Positions 48,251-55,579 of a stretch of 64,000 nucleotides of DNA are shown here, piece after piece. A program made the position numbers and the translations under genes. The stretch spans positions 43,167 to 107,166 of the forward strand of contig JAFWLT010000005.1 of NCBI GenBank assembly GCA_017510925.1, read 5' to 3'. The DNA comes from Candidatus Saccharimonadota bacterium. GTDB lineage: Bacteria; Patescibacteriota; Saccharimonadia; Saccharimonadales; Saccharimonadaceae. The notes beneath the pieces are model-generated. The model was not told the origin of the DNA, searched no databases, and saw only the letters and a program-made list of their open reading frames with translations. The first letter of the stretch is position 1. Each line of letters opens with the position of its first letter.

Positions 48251-48837
48251 TATTTTTCTCCTTTATATTTATTATAACAAGCAGGGCATAGAGCACGGTA
48301 TTCGATTTTGGTTTTACCATCATCAATTAATACATCTGGGCCGTCGGTCACGAGTTTATCATTCAAAAATCTAGCATTCAAAGTAGCTTTTTTGCCACAC
48401 TCACAAATAGTTTTGATTTCTTCGATATCGTGAGCTGTTTGAAGAAGCCTAGTGGCACCTTCAAAGCCACCATCTTCACATCTAAAGTTAAGCCTGAGGC
48501 CATAACACATCACTGGAATATCTAAATCAATTGTGACGAGCATTAATTCATCTACTTGTTTTTTGGTTAAGAACTGCGCTTCGTCTACTAATATGCATTG
48601 TACGTTCTTATAATTTTTGCTGATCTCTTTGTAAAGATCAGTAGTTTTATCAAAACAAAAATCAGTTTCTCTCTCCGGCCCAATACGAGTATAAAGTTTG
48701 GTACCGTGTTTGGTGTCTGTGTCTGGCTTAATTACGCAAACTTTGTGACCACGTTCTTCATAATTAAACGCAACCTGAAGAAGCTGCATCGTTTTGCCAC
48801 ACCCCATTGCACCATATCTGAAATACAATTTGGCCAT
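48250..48837 (-). CDS. tdk: Thymidine kinase
   Basis: A 195-aa protein with GAMGCGKT (9-16), CILVDEAQFLTKKQVDEL as Walker B and lasso, and two zinc pairs (CECGKK and CPACYNK). It makes dTMP from thymidine, consistent with salvage of nucleosides. The start codon lies in a 24-bp perfect palindrome shared with ung; the transcript is predicted to be leaderless. Confidence 0.94.
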   Translation of the reverse strand: MAKLYFRYGAMGCGKTMQLLQVAFNYEERGHKVCVIKPDTDTKHGTKLYTRIGPERETDFCFDKTTDLYKEISKNYKNVQCILVDEAQFLTKKQVDELMLVTIDLDIPVMCYGLRLNFRCEDGGFEGATRLLQTAHDIEEIKTICECGKKATLNARFLNDKLVTDGPDVLIDDGKTKIEYRALCPACYNKYKGEK

Positions 48838-48858
48838 ATGCTATAATTATAGCATATG
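48835..48858. promoter_or_regulatory. Palindromic bidirectional promoter of tdk and ung
   Basis: The 24 bases from the tdk start codon to the ung start codon form a perfect palindrome centred between 48846 and 48847. TATAAT occurs on each strand (48842-48847 plus, 48846-48851 minus), overlapping by 2 bp and each 8 nt from its ATG, both with the TGC extension. Confidence 0.85.
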
Positions 48859-49503
48859 CACGAGAGTTGGAAGGAGTTCTTGGAGTCAGAATTTAACAAG
48901 CCTTATTTCAAGGAGCTTTCTGAGTTTTTGCATAACGAATACGAGCATAAGACGATTTTTCCACCCAAAAAATTGGTGTTTTCGGCGTTTACGACTGATT
49001 TGAATGATGTAAAGGTAGTAATTTTGGGGCAAGATCCATACCACACGCCAGGTGCAGCTGAAGGTCTGGCATTTTCGGTGCCATCATCACAACCAATTCC
49101 ACCGTCATTGATTAATATATATAAAGAAATCGACTCGGATATCGGCCACCATAATAATCCTACCGGGAGTTTAAGAAATTGGCAAAAACAAGGCGTGCTG
49201 CTTCTCAACACAGTACTTACCGTAGAAGCTCATAAAGCCAAATCGCATAGTGGAAAGGGTTGGGAAATTTTCACTACGGCCGTGATTTCTTATTTAAATT
49301 CTAAATGCGATAATTTGGTATTTATATTGTGGGGAAGAGATGCAAGAAACAAAAAATCTTTAATTGATACAAATCGCCATTTAGTTTTGGAGGCAGCACA
49401 CCCATCGCCACTTTCGGCTTATAACGGATTTTTTGGCTGCAAACATTTTTCTTCTTGCAATAAATATTTAGAAGAACATAATAAAACACCAATTGAGTGG
49501 TAA
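48856..49503 (+). CDS. ung: Uracil-DNA glycosylase, family 1
   Basis: A 215-aa protein of normal length. GQDPYH (58-63) is the water-activating motif; LLLNTVLTVEAHKAKSH and HPSPLSAYNGFFG are the other family 1 signatures. It removes uracil from DNA, a sensible partner for a cell that makes dUMP through dCMP deaminase next door. Leaderless start from the shared palindrome. Confidence 0.96.
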   Translation: MHESWKEFLESEFNKPYFKELSEFLHNEYEHKTIFPPKKLVFSAFTTDLNDVKVVILGQDPYHTPGAAEGLAFSVPSSQPIPPSLINIYKEIDSDIGHHNNPTGSLRNWQKQGVLLLNTVLTVEAHKAKSHSGKGWEIFTTAVISYLNSKCDNLVFILWGRDARNKKSLIDTNRHLVLEAAHPSPLSAYNGFFGCKHFSSCNKYLEEHNKTPIEW

Positions 49504-50052
49504 TTAAACCCACTTGGCAAGACGCTGGTATTCTTCGGAATCTTTTGGATAAGAATCTAGGATGTCTTCAATGTAAGTCTTGCCGTTAGTGATGTTGAGG
49601 GTTTTTACTTCTGGCATAGAAGCGAGCAATCTTATTACGGCTTCATCAGTTTCTACGTTAGTCATAGATTTCTTAGGATCAGTAGAATGAGAATGAACGC
49701 GAAGCTCTCTATAAACAAACCTTTTGATGCCGGCCTGCAAGCAATGCTTAAGACAGTTTTCGCAAGTGGCAGTTTTGTTGTATACGGTACAGCCGGTAAG
49801 ATCTTCTTTGGCGAAAAGAAGAGCATTCATTTCGGAATGAATTACAAAATAATATTTCATTGGGCGCTCTGATAAAGTCATTTTGGACTCGTCAGCACCT
49901 TGAACCATACCATTGTAGCCAAGCGCTACTACACGCTTATTTGGATTGACAATTACGCAACCCATTTGGCTTGACGGATCTTTAGATTTTAAAGCGACCG
50001 TTTCGGCGATTTTTAGAAAATATTCGTCCCATTCTTTTTGAGATGTGCTCAT
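49504..50052 (-). CDS. dCMP deaminase-like zinc deaminase
   Basis: The start is the ATG at 50052, with GGAGGAG 4 nt upstream; a longer frame begins 12 nt earlier. The 182-aa protein has the zinc motifs HSEMNALLFA and ATCENCLKHC, and SSQMGCVIVNP near the start, the ComEB/DCTD pattern. It would convert dCMP to dUMP. The extra C-terminal 40 residues are not part of the core. It ends next to the ung stop. Confidence 0.88.
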   Translation of the reverse strand: MSTSQKEWDEYFLKIAETVALKSKDPSSQMGCVIVNPNKRVVALGYNGMVQGADESKMTLSERPMKYYFVIHSEMNALLFAKEDLTGCTVYNKTATCENCLKHCLQAGIKRFVYRELRVHSHSTDPKKSMTNVETDEAVIRLLASMPEVKTLNITNGKTYIEDILDSYPKDSEEYQRLAKWV

Positions 50053-50155
50053 TTTCTCCTCCATTCACCTCTATTATATCACGGATTTATAAGTGGGGGG
50101 TTGATTTTTAAATTTGGCTGTGCCTATAATTTTGAAACTTAAAAAAGGAGGAATT

Positions 50156-51790
50156 ATGCCCAAAAAATTCTGGGTTTTGGTGGTGGCGATATTAACTATA
50201 AATTTAATACCAACTCCGGCTTCTAGGGCTATAGATTGTCCGGATTTAAAAATTATTTTTGCGCGTGGATCGGGTCAAGAAAGATGGGTAGACCAAGATT
50301 ATGTAAATTTTAAAAATGAGCTAGCCGAAAAATTGGAACTTACAAATTTGAATTATGAATTTGAAGACTTAGATTATCCGGCGATTGGCATAGGGAATCC
50401 TTTTATAATTTTGAATACTTTCGTGAGTGGTGGGGAAGCTTATGAATTTGGTGCAAGTGTAGATGTGGGGATTAAAAATTTGTTAGATGGAGTCAACGGC
50501 TCGGAATGTCGAGATACAAAATATGTGCTTGGCGGCTATTCGCAAGGTGCTATGGTGGTATCAAAAGCAATTAATTATATAAACCCCGACAAAGTAGTTT
50601 TTGCCACGACTTTTGGCGACCCAAAAATTTATTTGCCAGAAGGTGGTGGATTTATTCCTGCTGCTTGCAAGGGGGCTAACTTATCTAACTATCGTATTTA
50701 CGTGCCGGACTGCAGAGTGTATGAGGGTTTGCTTGGTGGGAATAAGCCATATCAACCAGACGGGTATATCGATAAACTTGGTACTTGGTGTAACAAGACT
50801 GATATTTTTTGTTCTACACACTTTAGCATCAACTCACACGTATCATATGCTTCTGATGGGTTATACAAAGACGCGTCTAGACTAATTTTTGATAAAGTTT
50901 GTAAGGCTTTTGGTATAAAAAATAGTTTTGTATCTTTGCACGATACAGCGATTTTAATTGACTCTACCAGCTCGATGGATCGTTTTATGCGCGCGCATAG
51001 GGAAGAAATCCTAAACCTAGCTAAGAAAACTTTAGAAGCTGATGGGCGAGTGGCACTTTATGATTATCGGGATCTTGGCGAGAATTATCACCCAGTGGAA
51101 CATTGTAATTTTGATACTTGTACGCTCGAAAAATTTGAAGAGGAGTTAGATAAGATTTCTTTTGCTGGTGGTGGCGATGTGCCAGAATCTTTACTTTCGG
51201 CGAGTTTCAATGTGATGAAAAAATTAAGTTGGAAATTTGGGTCCACCAAATCTTTGGTGATATTCACTGATGCAAATTACCACGAATCGGATCTAGATAA
51301 TGTGACTTTTGCAGACGTAGTAAATTTAAGCAAAAAAATTGATCCAGTTAATTTTTATATTGTCACTACTGAAGACAATAAAGATTTTTACCAGGGGCTA
51401 GCCGAGGCCACAGATGGAGCAGTAACAACCTCGTTCGCAGATACAATAATGGCAAGATTTGATAGCTTACCAAGAGTGGAAGAGGAATATAGCAGGGAGG
51501 CGTTGCCAGAAATCACCAATGTAAATGTAGAAAAAATTTCCGATACAAGTATTCAAATTGATTTTAGCAGCACTGGTGGCAGAGCGATCATAGCTTTCAA
51601 TGACTTAGTTTTGGGCGTAGCCGATTCTGGAATTTTGACGATTTTTGGCGTAGACTTTGGAGTTGAAAATATTCTAACTCTCACGCCGATTTCAGAAAAT
51701 TTGAGGGGAAAAAGTGTGCAGACAAAATTGCAAATTGAAGGTTTAGGTAAACTAGAAATTCCAATGGTGCCTAATGCTGGGAAGCTGTAA
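50156..51790 (+). CDS. Secreted cutinase-like esterase fused to a von Willebrand A domain
   Basis: The start is the ATG at 50156 with AAAAAAGGAGG upstream. The 544-aa product has a signal peptide (1-26, ending SRAID). A cutinase-type hydrolase domain follows (about 27-255): IFARGSGQ, the nucleophile motif GGYSQGA, and His in HVSYASDG. A vWA domain (about 268-440) carries a MIDAS-like DSTSSM and VIFTDAN; a C-terminal beta region (about 450-544) completes it. Cutinase-type enzymes cleave esters including lipids of actinobacterial walls; vWA domains bind partners through a metal. The fusion is unusual. Confidence 0.8.
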   Translation: MPKKFWVLVVAILTINLIPTPASRAIDCPDLKIIFARGSGQERWVDQDYVNFKNELAEKLELTNLNYEFEDLDYPAIGIGNPFIILNTFVSGGEAYEFGASVDVGIKNLLDGVNGSECRDTKYVLGGYSQGAMVVSKAINYINPDKVVFATTFGDPKIYLPEGGGFIPAACKGANLSNYRIYVPDCRVYEGLLGGNKPYQPDGYIDKLGTWCNKTDIFCSTHFSINSHVSYASDGLYKDASRLIFDKVCKAFGIKNSFVSLHDTAILIDSTSSMDRFMRAHREEILNLAKKTLEADGRVALYDYRDLGENYHPVEHCNFDTCTLEKFEEELDKISFAGGGDVPESLLSASFNVMKKLSWKFGSTKSLVIFTDANYHESDLDNVTFADVVNLSKKIDPVNFYIVTTEDNKDFYQGLAEATDGAVTTSFADTIMARFDSLPRVEEEYSREALPEITNVNVEKISDTSIQIDFSSTGGRAIIAFNDLVLGVADSGILTIFGVDFGVENILTLTPISENLRGKSVQTKLQIEGLGKLEIPMVPNAGKL

Positions 51791-51974
51791 GATGCCAGTG
51801 GTCACCATATTCACATTTATAAACCCCTAATTTAGTAGTGATGTGGTGATCATATTCAGCAACACGCGCTGCTGCTTCAGCCTCTTCTTTGGTGTCATAG
51901 CAAATTTTATGCTGGTCACCAACCCAGCATCGTTTAGGTTCGTATGTTTGATTTGGATTTAGGTTTTTTACCAT
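51771..51974 (-). CDS. Small hypothetical protein
   Basis: The start is the ATG at 51974; the frame opens earlier but covers AT-rich promoter sequence. The 67-aa protein is rich in charged residues, with YDTKEEAEAAARVAEYDHH and the ending YKCEYGDHWHLTASQH. The Cys/His ending recalls small proteins whose C-x2-C...WHLT motif binds zinc, although one Cys is absent here. It is divergent from typA and overlaps the cutinase-vWA gene by 20 bp at the 3' end. Confidence 0.6.
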   Translation of the reverse strand: MVKNLNPNQTYEPKRCWVGDQHKICYDTKEEAEAAARVAEYDHHITTKLGVYKCEYGDHWHLTASQH

Positions 51975-52030
51975 ATATATCACTATATAATATATTGTAT
52001 ATACTGTCAATGTATGGTATAATAGTCCCT

Positions 52031-53848
52031 ATGGTTTTAGAGAAAGACAAAATTCGGAATGTGGCAATTATTGCTCACGTAGACCACGGCAAAACTACCC
52101 TTGTTGATGGCCTTCTTAAGCAGTCTCACACTTTTCGTGACAACCAAGCCGAAATGTCTCAAACTCTAATTATGGACTCAATGGACCAGGAGCACGAACG
52201 TGGTATCACGATCACGGCAAAGCAAACTTGCGTATATTATAACGGTTACAAAATCAATATTATTGATACTCCGGGCCACGCTGATTTTTCTGGTGAAGTA
52301 GAAAGAACTCTAAATATGGCTGATGGCGTGCTTCTTATCGTGGATGCCCAAGAAGGCCCAATGCCACAAACTAAGTTTGTTTTACAAAAAGCTCTTGATC
52401 TTAAGCTTAAGCCAGTAGTGGTAATCAATAAGATTGATAAGCCAGCTGCTAGAATTGATGAAGTTTTAAGTGAAGTAGAAAGCCTATTTTTGGAACTTGC
52501 TACAGACGAGTCTCAATTATTTTATCCAGTTTATTATGCCATCGCTAGAGAAGGCAAAGCTGGTAAAACCACTGATCTAGATGATGATCTTCACGTAATC
52601 TTTGATTCTATTATTAACGATATTCCAGCACCAACAGTAGAAATCGACAACCCCAATGCTCAGCTACTCGTTGCTGCACTTGCTTCTGATAATTATCTTG
52701 GTAAGTACTGCATTGGTAAGATTTTTAGAGGCAAACTCAAAAAAGGCCAAAATGTTAAAATTATGCACGGCGACAGCGCTAAGTCTGCCAAAATTGATAA
52801 TTTGTTTGTTTACAAAGGCCTTGGTAAAGAAGAAGTAGAAGAGGCGATTGCTGGCGATATCGTAGCTGTAACAGGTACGTCTGATGCTAATATTGGTGAT
52901 ACGATCGCTACTGGTGAGAACCCAGAAGCTCTACCTACCATTGAGCTTGAAGCACCAACTCTATCTATTTATATTGGGCCAAATACCTCACCACTTAAGG
53001 GACGTGAAGGCGAGTTTACAACTTCACGACAAATTGCCGAGAGACTAGAGAGAGAGCTAGAAACTAACATTGCTCTAAAGATCCAGCCAGATGGCCTTGG
53101 CTACAAAGTATCCGGACGTGGAGAACTCCATCTTTCTGTATTGATTGAAACGATGCGTCGTGAGGGCTACGAACTTGAGGCAGGCCGGCCTGAAGTAGTT
53201 TATCGTGATATTGATGGCGTAAAGTCTGAACCAATCGAATCTCTAACTATTGAAGTTGAGCCAGAATTCGTAGGTGCTGTGTCGCAAGAATTAGGTATCA
53301 GAAAAGCCGAGCTCAAATCTCAAGAAATTACCAGCTCTGGTTCTACTAGATTTGTTTACGAAATTTCTACTGCAGCTCTTATCGGTCTTAGAAATAATCT
53401 ATTAACTGCCACTAAAGGCACCGTAATTATGTCTTCGATCCCATCTGGATATCGTCCAGTAGATTCTAAATATCGTCCAGAGAGAAATGGCGCTCTCGTA
53501 GCATCAGAAGATGGCGTTTCTACGGCTTATGCCCTAGATGCAGCACAAGCTCGTGGCGTGTTATATATTCCACCACAAGTACCAGTTTACCAGGGTATGA
53601 TCGTAGGGCTTTCCAATAAAAAAGACGATCTAGATTTTAATGTTTGTAGAGAAAAACAACTTACTAATATGCGTACTCACGCTTCGGATGGGGCAATTCA
53701 GCTTACTCCATACACCCAATTATCTTTGGAACAATGTTTGGACTTCCTTCTAGATGATGAGCTTCTAGAAGTTACACCAAAGTCACTTAGACTCAGAAAA
53801 CGTCAGCTCGATCCAATTAAAAGAAAGCGTGAAAACCGTGTTAATTGA
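52031..53848 (+). CDS. typA: Ribosome-associated GTPase TypA/BipA
   Basis: The start is the ATG at 52031, 7 nt after TATAAT (52018-52023); the frame is open for 87 nt upstream but that part is promoter. The 605-aa protein has G1 AHVDHGKT, the EHERGITITAKQ switch, G3 DTPGHADF, G4 NKIDKPAAR and the EF-G-like domains with the C-terminal TypA-specific part. It helps assemble ribosomes, mainly in stress or cold. It overlaps the tatD gene by 20 bp. Confidence 0.96.
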   Translation: MVLEKDKIRNVAIIAHVDHGKTTLVDGLLKQSHTFRDNQAEMSQTLIMDSMDQEHERGITITAKQTCVYYNGYKINIIDTPGHADFSGEVERTLNMADGVLLIVDAQEGPMPQTKFVLQKALDLKLKPVVVINKIDKPAARIDEVLSEVESLFLELATDESQLFYPVYYAIAREGKAGKTTDLDDDLHVIFDSIINDIPAPTVEIDNPNAQLLVAALASDNYLGKYCIGKIFRGKLKKGQNVKIMHGDSAKSAKIDNLFVYKGLGKEEVEEAIAGDIVAVTGTSDANIGDTIATGENPEALPTIELEAPTLSIYIGPNTSPLKGREGEFTTSRQIAERLERELETNIALKIQPDGLGYKVSGRGELHLSVLIETMRREGYELEAGRPEVVYRDIDGVKSEPIESLTIEVEPEFVGAVSQELGIRKAELKSQEITSSGSTRFVYEISTAALIGLRNNLLTATKGTVIMSSIPSGYRPVDSKYRPERNGALVASEDGVSTAYALDAAQARGVLYIPPQVPVYQGMIVGLSNKKDDLDFNVCREKQLTNMRTHASDGAIQLTPYTQLSLEQCLDFLLDDELLEVTPKSLRLRKRQLDPIKRKRENRVN

Positions 53849-54563
53849 TACTCACTGCCACCTACACGATAGAGAATTCTTTACAGAAGAACAGGCAGAG
53901 GAGATGCTAGAACGCGCGCATAAAAAAGGAATCAAAAAGATTATTTGCATTGGGACCGACCCAGAAGATTCAATAGCAGCACGCGATTTTGCTTCTAAGC
54001 ACGATGACGTTTATTGGACTTACGGAGTCCACCCAAGTGAAATAAATAGTAAAAATTTATTTGAAAAAGATAGCAAGCTAGTTGCTATTGGGGAGGTGGG
54101 GTTAGATTATCATTATGAGGGGTATGATCGGGAGAAACAGATTAAGCTGTTTGAAGAAATGCTACAGTTAGCAAAAGACAACAATCTTCCGGTCTCTTTT
54201 CACGTACGTGAAGCGTTTGATGATTTCTTTGCCATAATTAATAATTTCCCAGAAATTAGAGGCGTAGTGCATTCTTTTTCTGATAACAAAAAGAATCTAA
54301 AACGCATTCTTGATAATACTGATTTTTATATCGGCGTAAACGGGATGGCTACTTACTCTACCTTGCCAACGCCACCATTAGATAGAATTGTGTTGGAAAC
54401 AGATGCTCCTTTCTTGACCCCGGTACCATTTCGTGGTATAATAAATGAATGTGGTTATATTCGGGAGATTGCCGAGTGGCTGTCGACCAAATTAGCCGTA
54501 GATTTTAACGAGGTAGAGAATGAGACAACTAAAAACGCAGAAAAACTCTTCAACTTCAATTAA
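53829..54563 (+). CDS. TatD-family metal-dependent deoxyribonuclease
   Basis: GTG start at 53829, within the typA end. The 244-aa protein has IDTHCHLHD, YGVHPSEI, IGEVGLDYH, the VSFHVREA and VHSFSDN histidines and LETDAPFLTP. These are the full metal ligands of the TatD barrel. It is likely a 3'-5' DNase or related phosphodiesterase. It is translationally coupled to typA and overlaps a small downstream ORF by 44 bp. Confidence 0.9.
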   Translation: MKTVLIDTHCHLHDREFFTEEQAEEMLERAHKKGIKKIICIGTDPEDSIAARDFASKHDDVYWTYGVHPSEINSKNLFEKDSKLVAIGEVGLDYHYEGYDREKQIKLFEEMLQLAKDNNLPVSFHVREAFDDFFAIINNFPEIRGVVHSFSDNKKNLKRILDNTDFYIGVNGMATYSTLPTPPLDRIVLETDAPFLTPVPFRGIINECGYIREIAEWLSTKLAVDFNEVENETTKNAEKLFNFN

Positions 54564-54687
54564 TTTTGATACCTCTGAATTTGAGCCAACTTCTGAATCT
54601 CTTAAAATCTACGACGAACTTAATGCTATTTCTAAGGAGATTGATCAATGCAGAGAAAGAAACCTGTACGATATTCTAATCGCCTAA
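54520..54687 (+). CDS. Small 55-aa protein between tatD and a hypothetical gene
   Basis: An ATG at 54520 is preceded by GAGG with 6-nt spacing and opens a 55-codon frame ending TAA at 54687. The central region has an even codon choice like its neighbours and encodes an acidic stretch, including FDTSEFEPTSESLKIYDEL, then a helix-like EIDQCRERNLYDILIA. It overlaps tatD by 44 bp and the next gene by 40 bp, each in a different frame. The bases from 54564 to 54647 are otherwise unexplained, which favours a real gene. Confidence 0.6.
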   Translation: MRQLKTQKNSSTSINFDTSEFEPTSESLKIYDELNAISKEIDQCRERNLYDILIA

Positions 54688-54989
54688 GTTATAGCGACCT
54701 TCTAGGTCTTGAATCTAAATATGGTGGCGAAATGTTTGGTCCAATTCCAGCTGGACACAGACGTGAATTTTTTAAAGACAAAGAAAATGTTTGGATTTGG
54801 TATGAAGGTTGGACTAATCCTGCCGGGGCTCCAGAAGAAATGGTGATCCGTTATGAAGTTCGCCCGGCCGGCGTATTTAAGCGTGTAGATGGTGAAAAAT
54901 ACAAAAAACTTTCCGGTATGGAGCTTGATAACTTTAGGAATGCTGCCAAAAGTTATCTAAAAACTATGAAAACTAAGCTTTATTACTAA
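54648..54989 (+). CDS. Hypothetical small protein
   Basis: AAGGAG lies 8 nt before the ATG. The 113-aa basic protein has RRKPVRYSNRLSY-like basic start, a Gly-rich middle (GGEMFGPIPAGHRREFF) and an aromatic, beta-like WIWYEGWTNPAG followed by EEMVIRYEVRPAGVFKR. The last 40 residues look helical. No signal peptide and no family recognised. It appears to belong to the typA-tatD transcript. Confidence 0.65.
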   Translation: MQRKKPVRYSNRLSYSDLLGLESKYGGEMFGPIPAGHRREFFKDKENVWIWYEGWTNPAGAPEEMVIRYEVRPAGVFKRVDGEKYKKLSGMELDNFRNAAKSYLKTMKTKLYY

Positions 54990-55026
54990 AGTTTGAGTTT
55001 TCCTACACTTATGCTAAAATAGAAGT

Positions 55027-55527
55027 ATGAGTGGAGATAAGAAATTAGACAAAAAACCAGATATGGATGAATTAGCTAAGGCTTTTGATAGTGCCAAAAA
55101 GGTTGGCGAAGACAAGCCAGAAGGCAAAAAGAAAAAATCTGGTAAGAGCAAAAAATCTATTGCATTTTTTACAATCGGGATGTTAGCGCTAGTTGGTGGC
55201 CTTTCGTTCTTGATTTATAGATTAGTAGTCGGACCTTCTGCAGCTGACGCAGAATTTTTGATTAACGCTGGCGAATGGGTAGAAGAAGATGAGCCAAGTG
55301 TAGTTTGGAAATTTACAGAAGTAGGGAAGGGCACACTTACCACGGATGGCCATACCACAGATTATGACTTTATCTGGGCGTTAGAAAATGGCAAGATTAA
55401 AGTAGAAACTGCCTGGCTTTATAAACTAGAAGATACTTTCAACTATTCACTAGACCAAGGCGCAAAAGTTCTCACACTTAAAGATGAAGAAAAAGGTGTG
55501 GAAGTAAAACTTAAAGCTAATAATTAA
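55027..55527 (+). CDS. Single-pass membrane protein with small outer beta domain
   Basis: A TAAAAT box lies 6 nt before the ATG, so leaderless start is likely. The 166-aa protein has a Lys/Asp-rich cytoplasmic part (1-45), one membrane helix (46-68) and an outer domain (80-166). The outer domain has WKFTEVGKGTLTTDG...FIWALENGKIKVE...FNYSLDQGAKVLTLKD, like the small lipocalin-type repeats of DUF5640-style proteins. Function unknown. A strong terminator follows. Confidence 0.65.
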   Translation: MSGDKKLDKKPDMDELAKAFDSAKKVGEDKPEGKKKKSGKSKKSIAFFTIGMLALVGGLSFLIYRLVVGPSAADAEFLINAGEWVEEDEPSVVWKFTEVGKGTLTTDGHTTDYDFIWALENGKIKVETAWLYKLEDTFNYSLDQGAKVLTLKDEEKGVEVKLKANN

Positions 55528-55538
55528 AATAGATTTTT

Positions 55539-55570
55539 AAAAAACACTCCCTGACTAGGGGGTGTTTTTT
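55539..55570. terminator. Bidirectional intrinsic terminator
   Basis: AAAACACTCCC pairs with GGGGGTGTTTT around TGACTA, with A-run and T-run on the flanks. Serves the membrane protein gene and the convergent FISUMP gene. Confidence 0.9.
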
Positions 55571-55579
55571 GTCTAGGTT

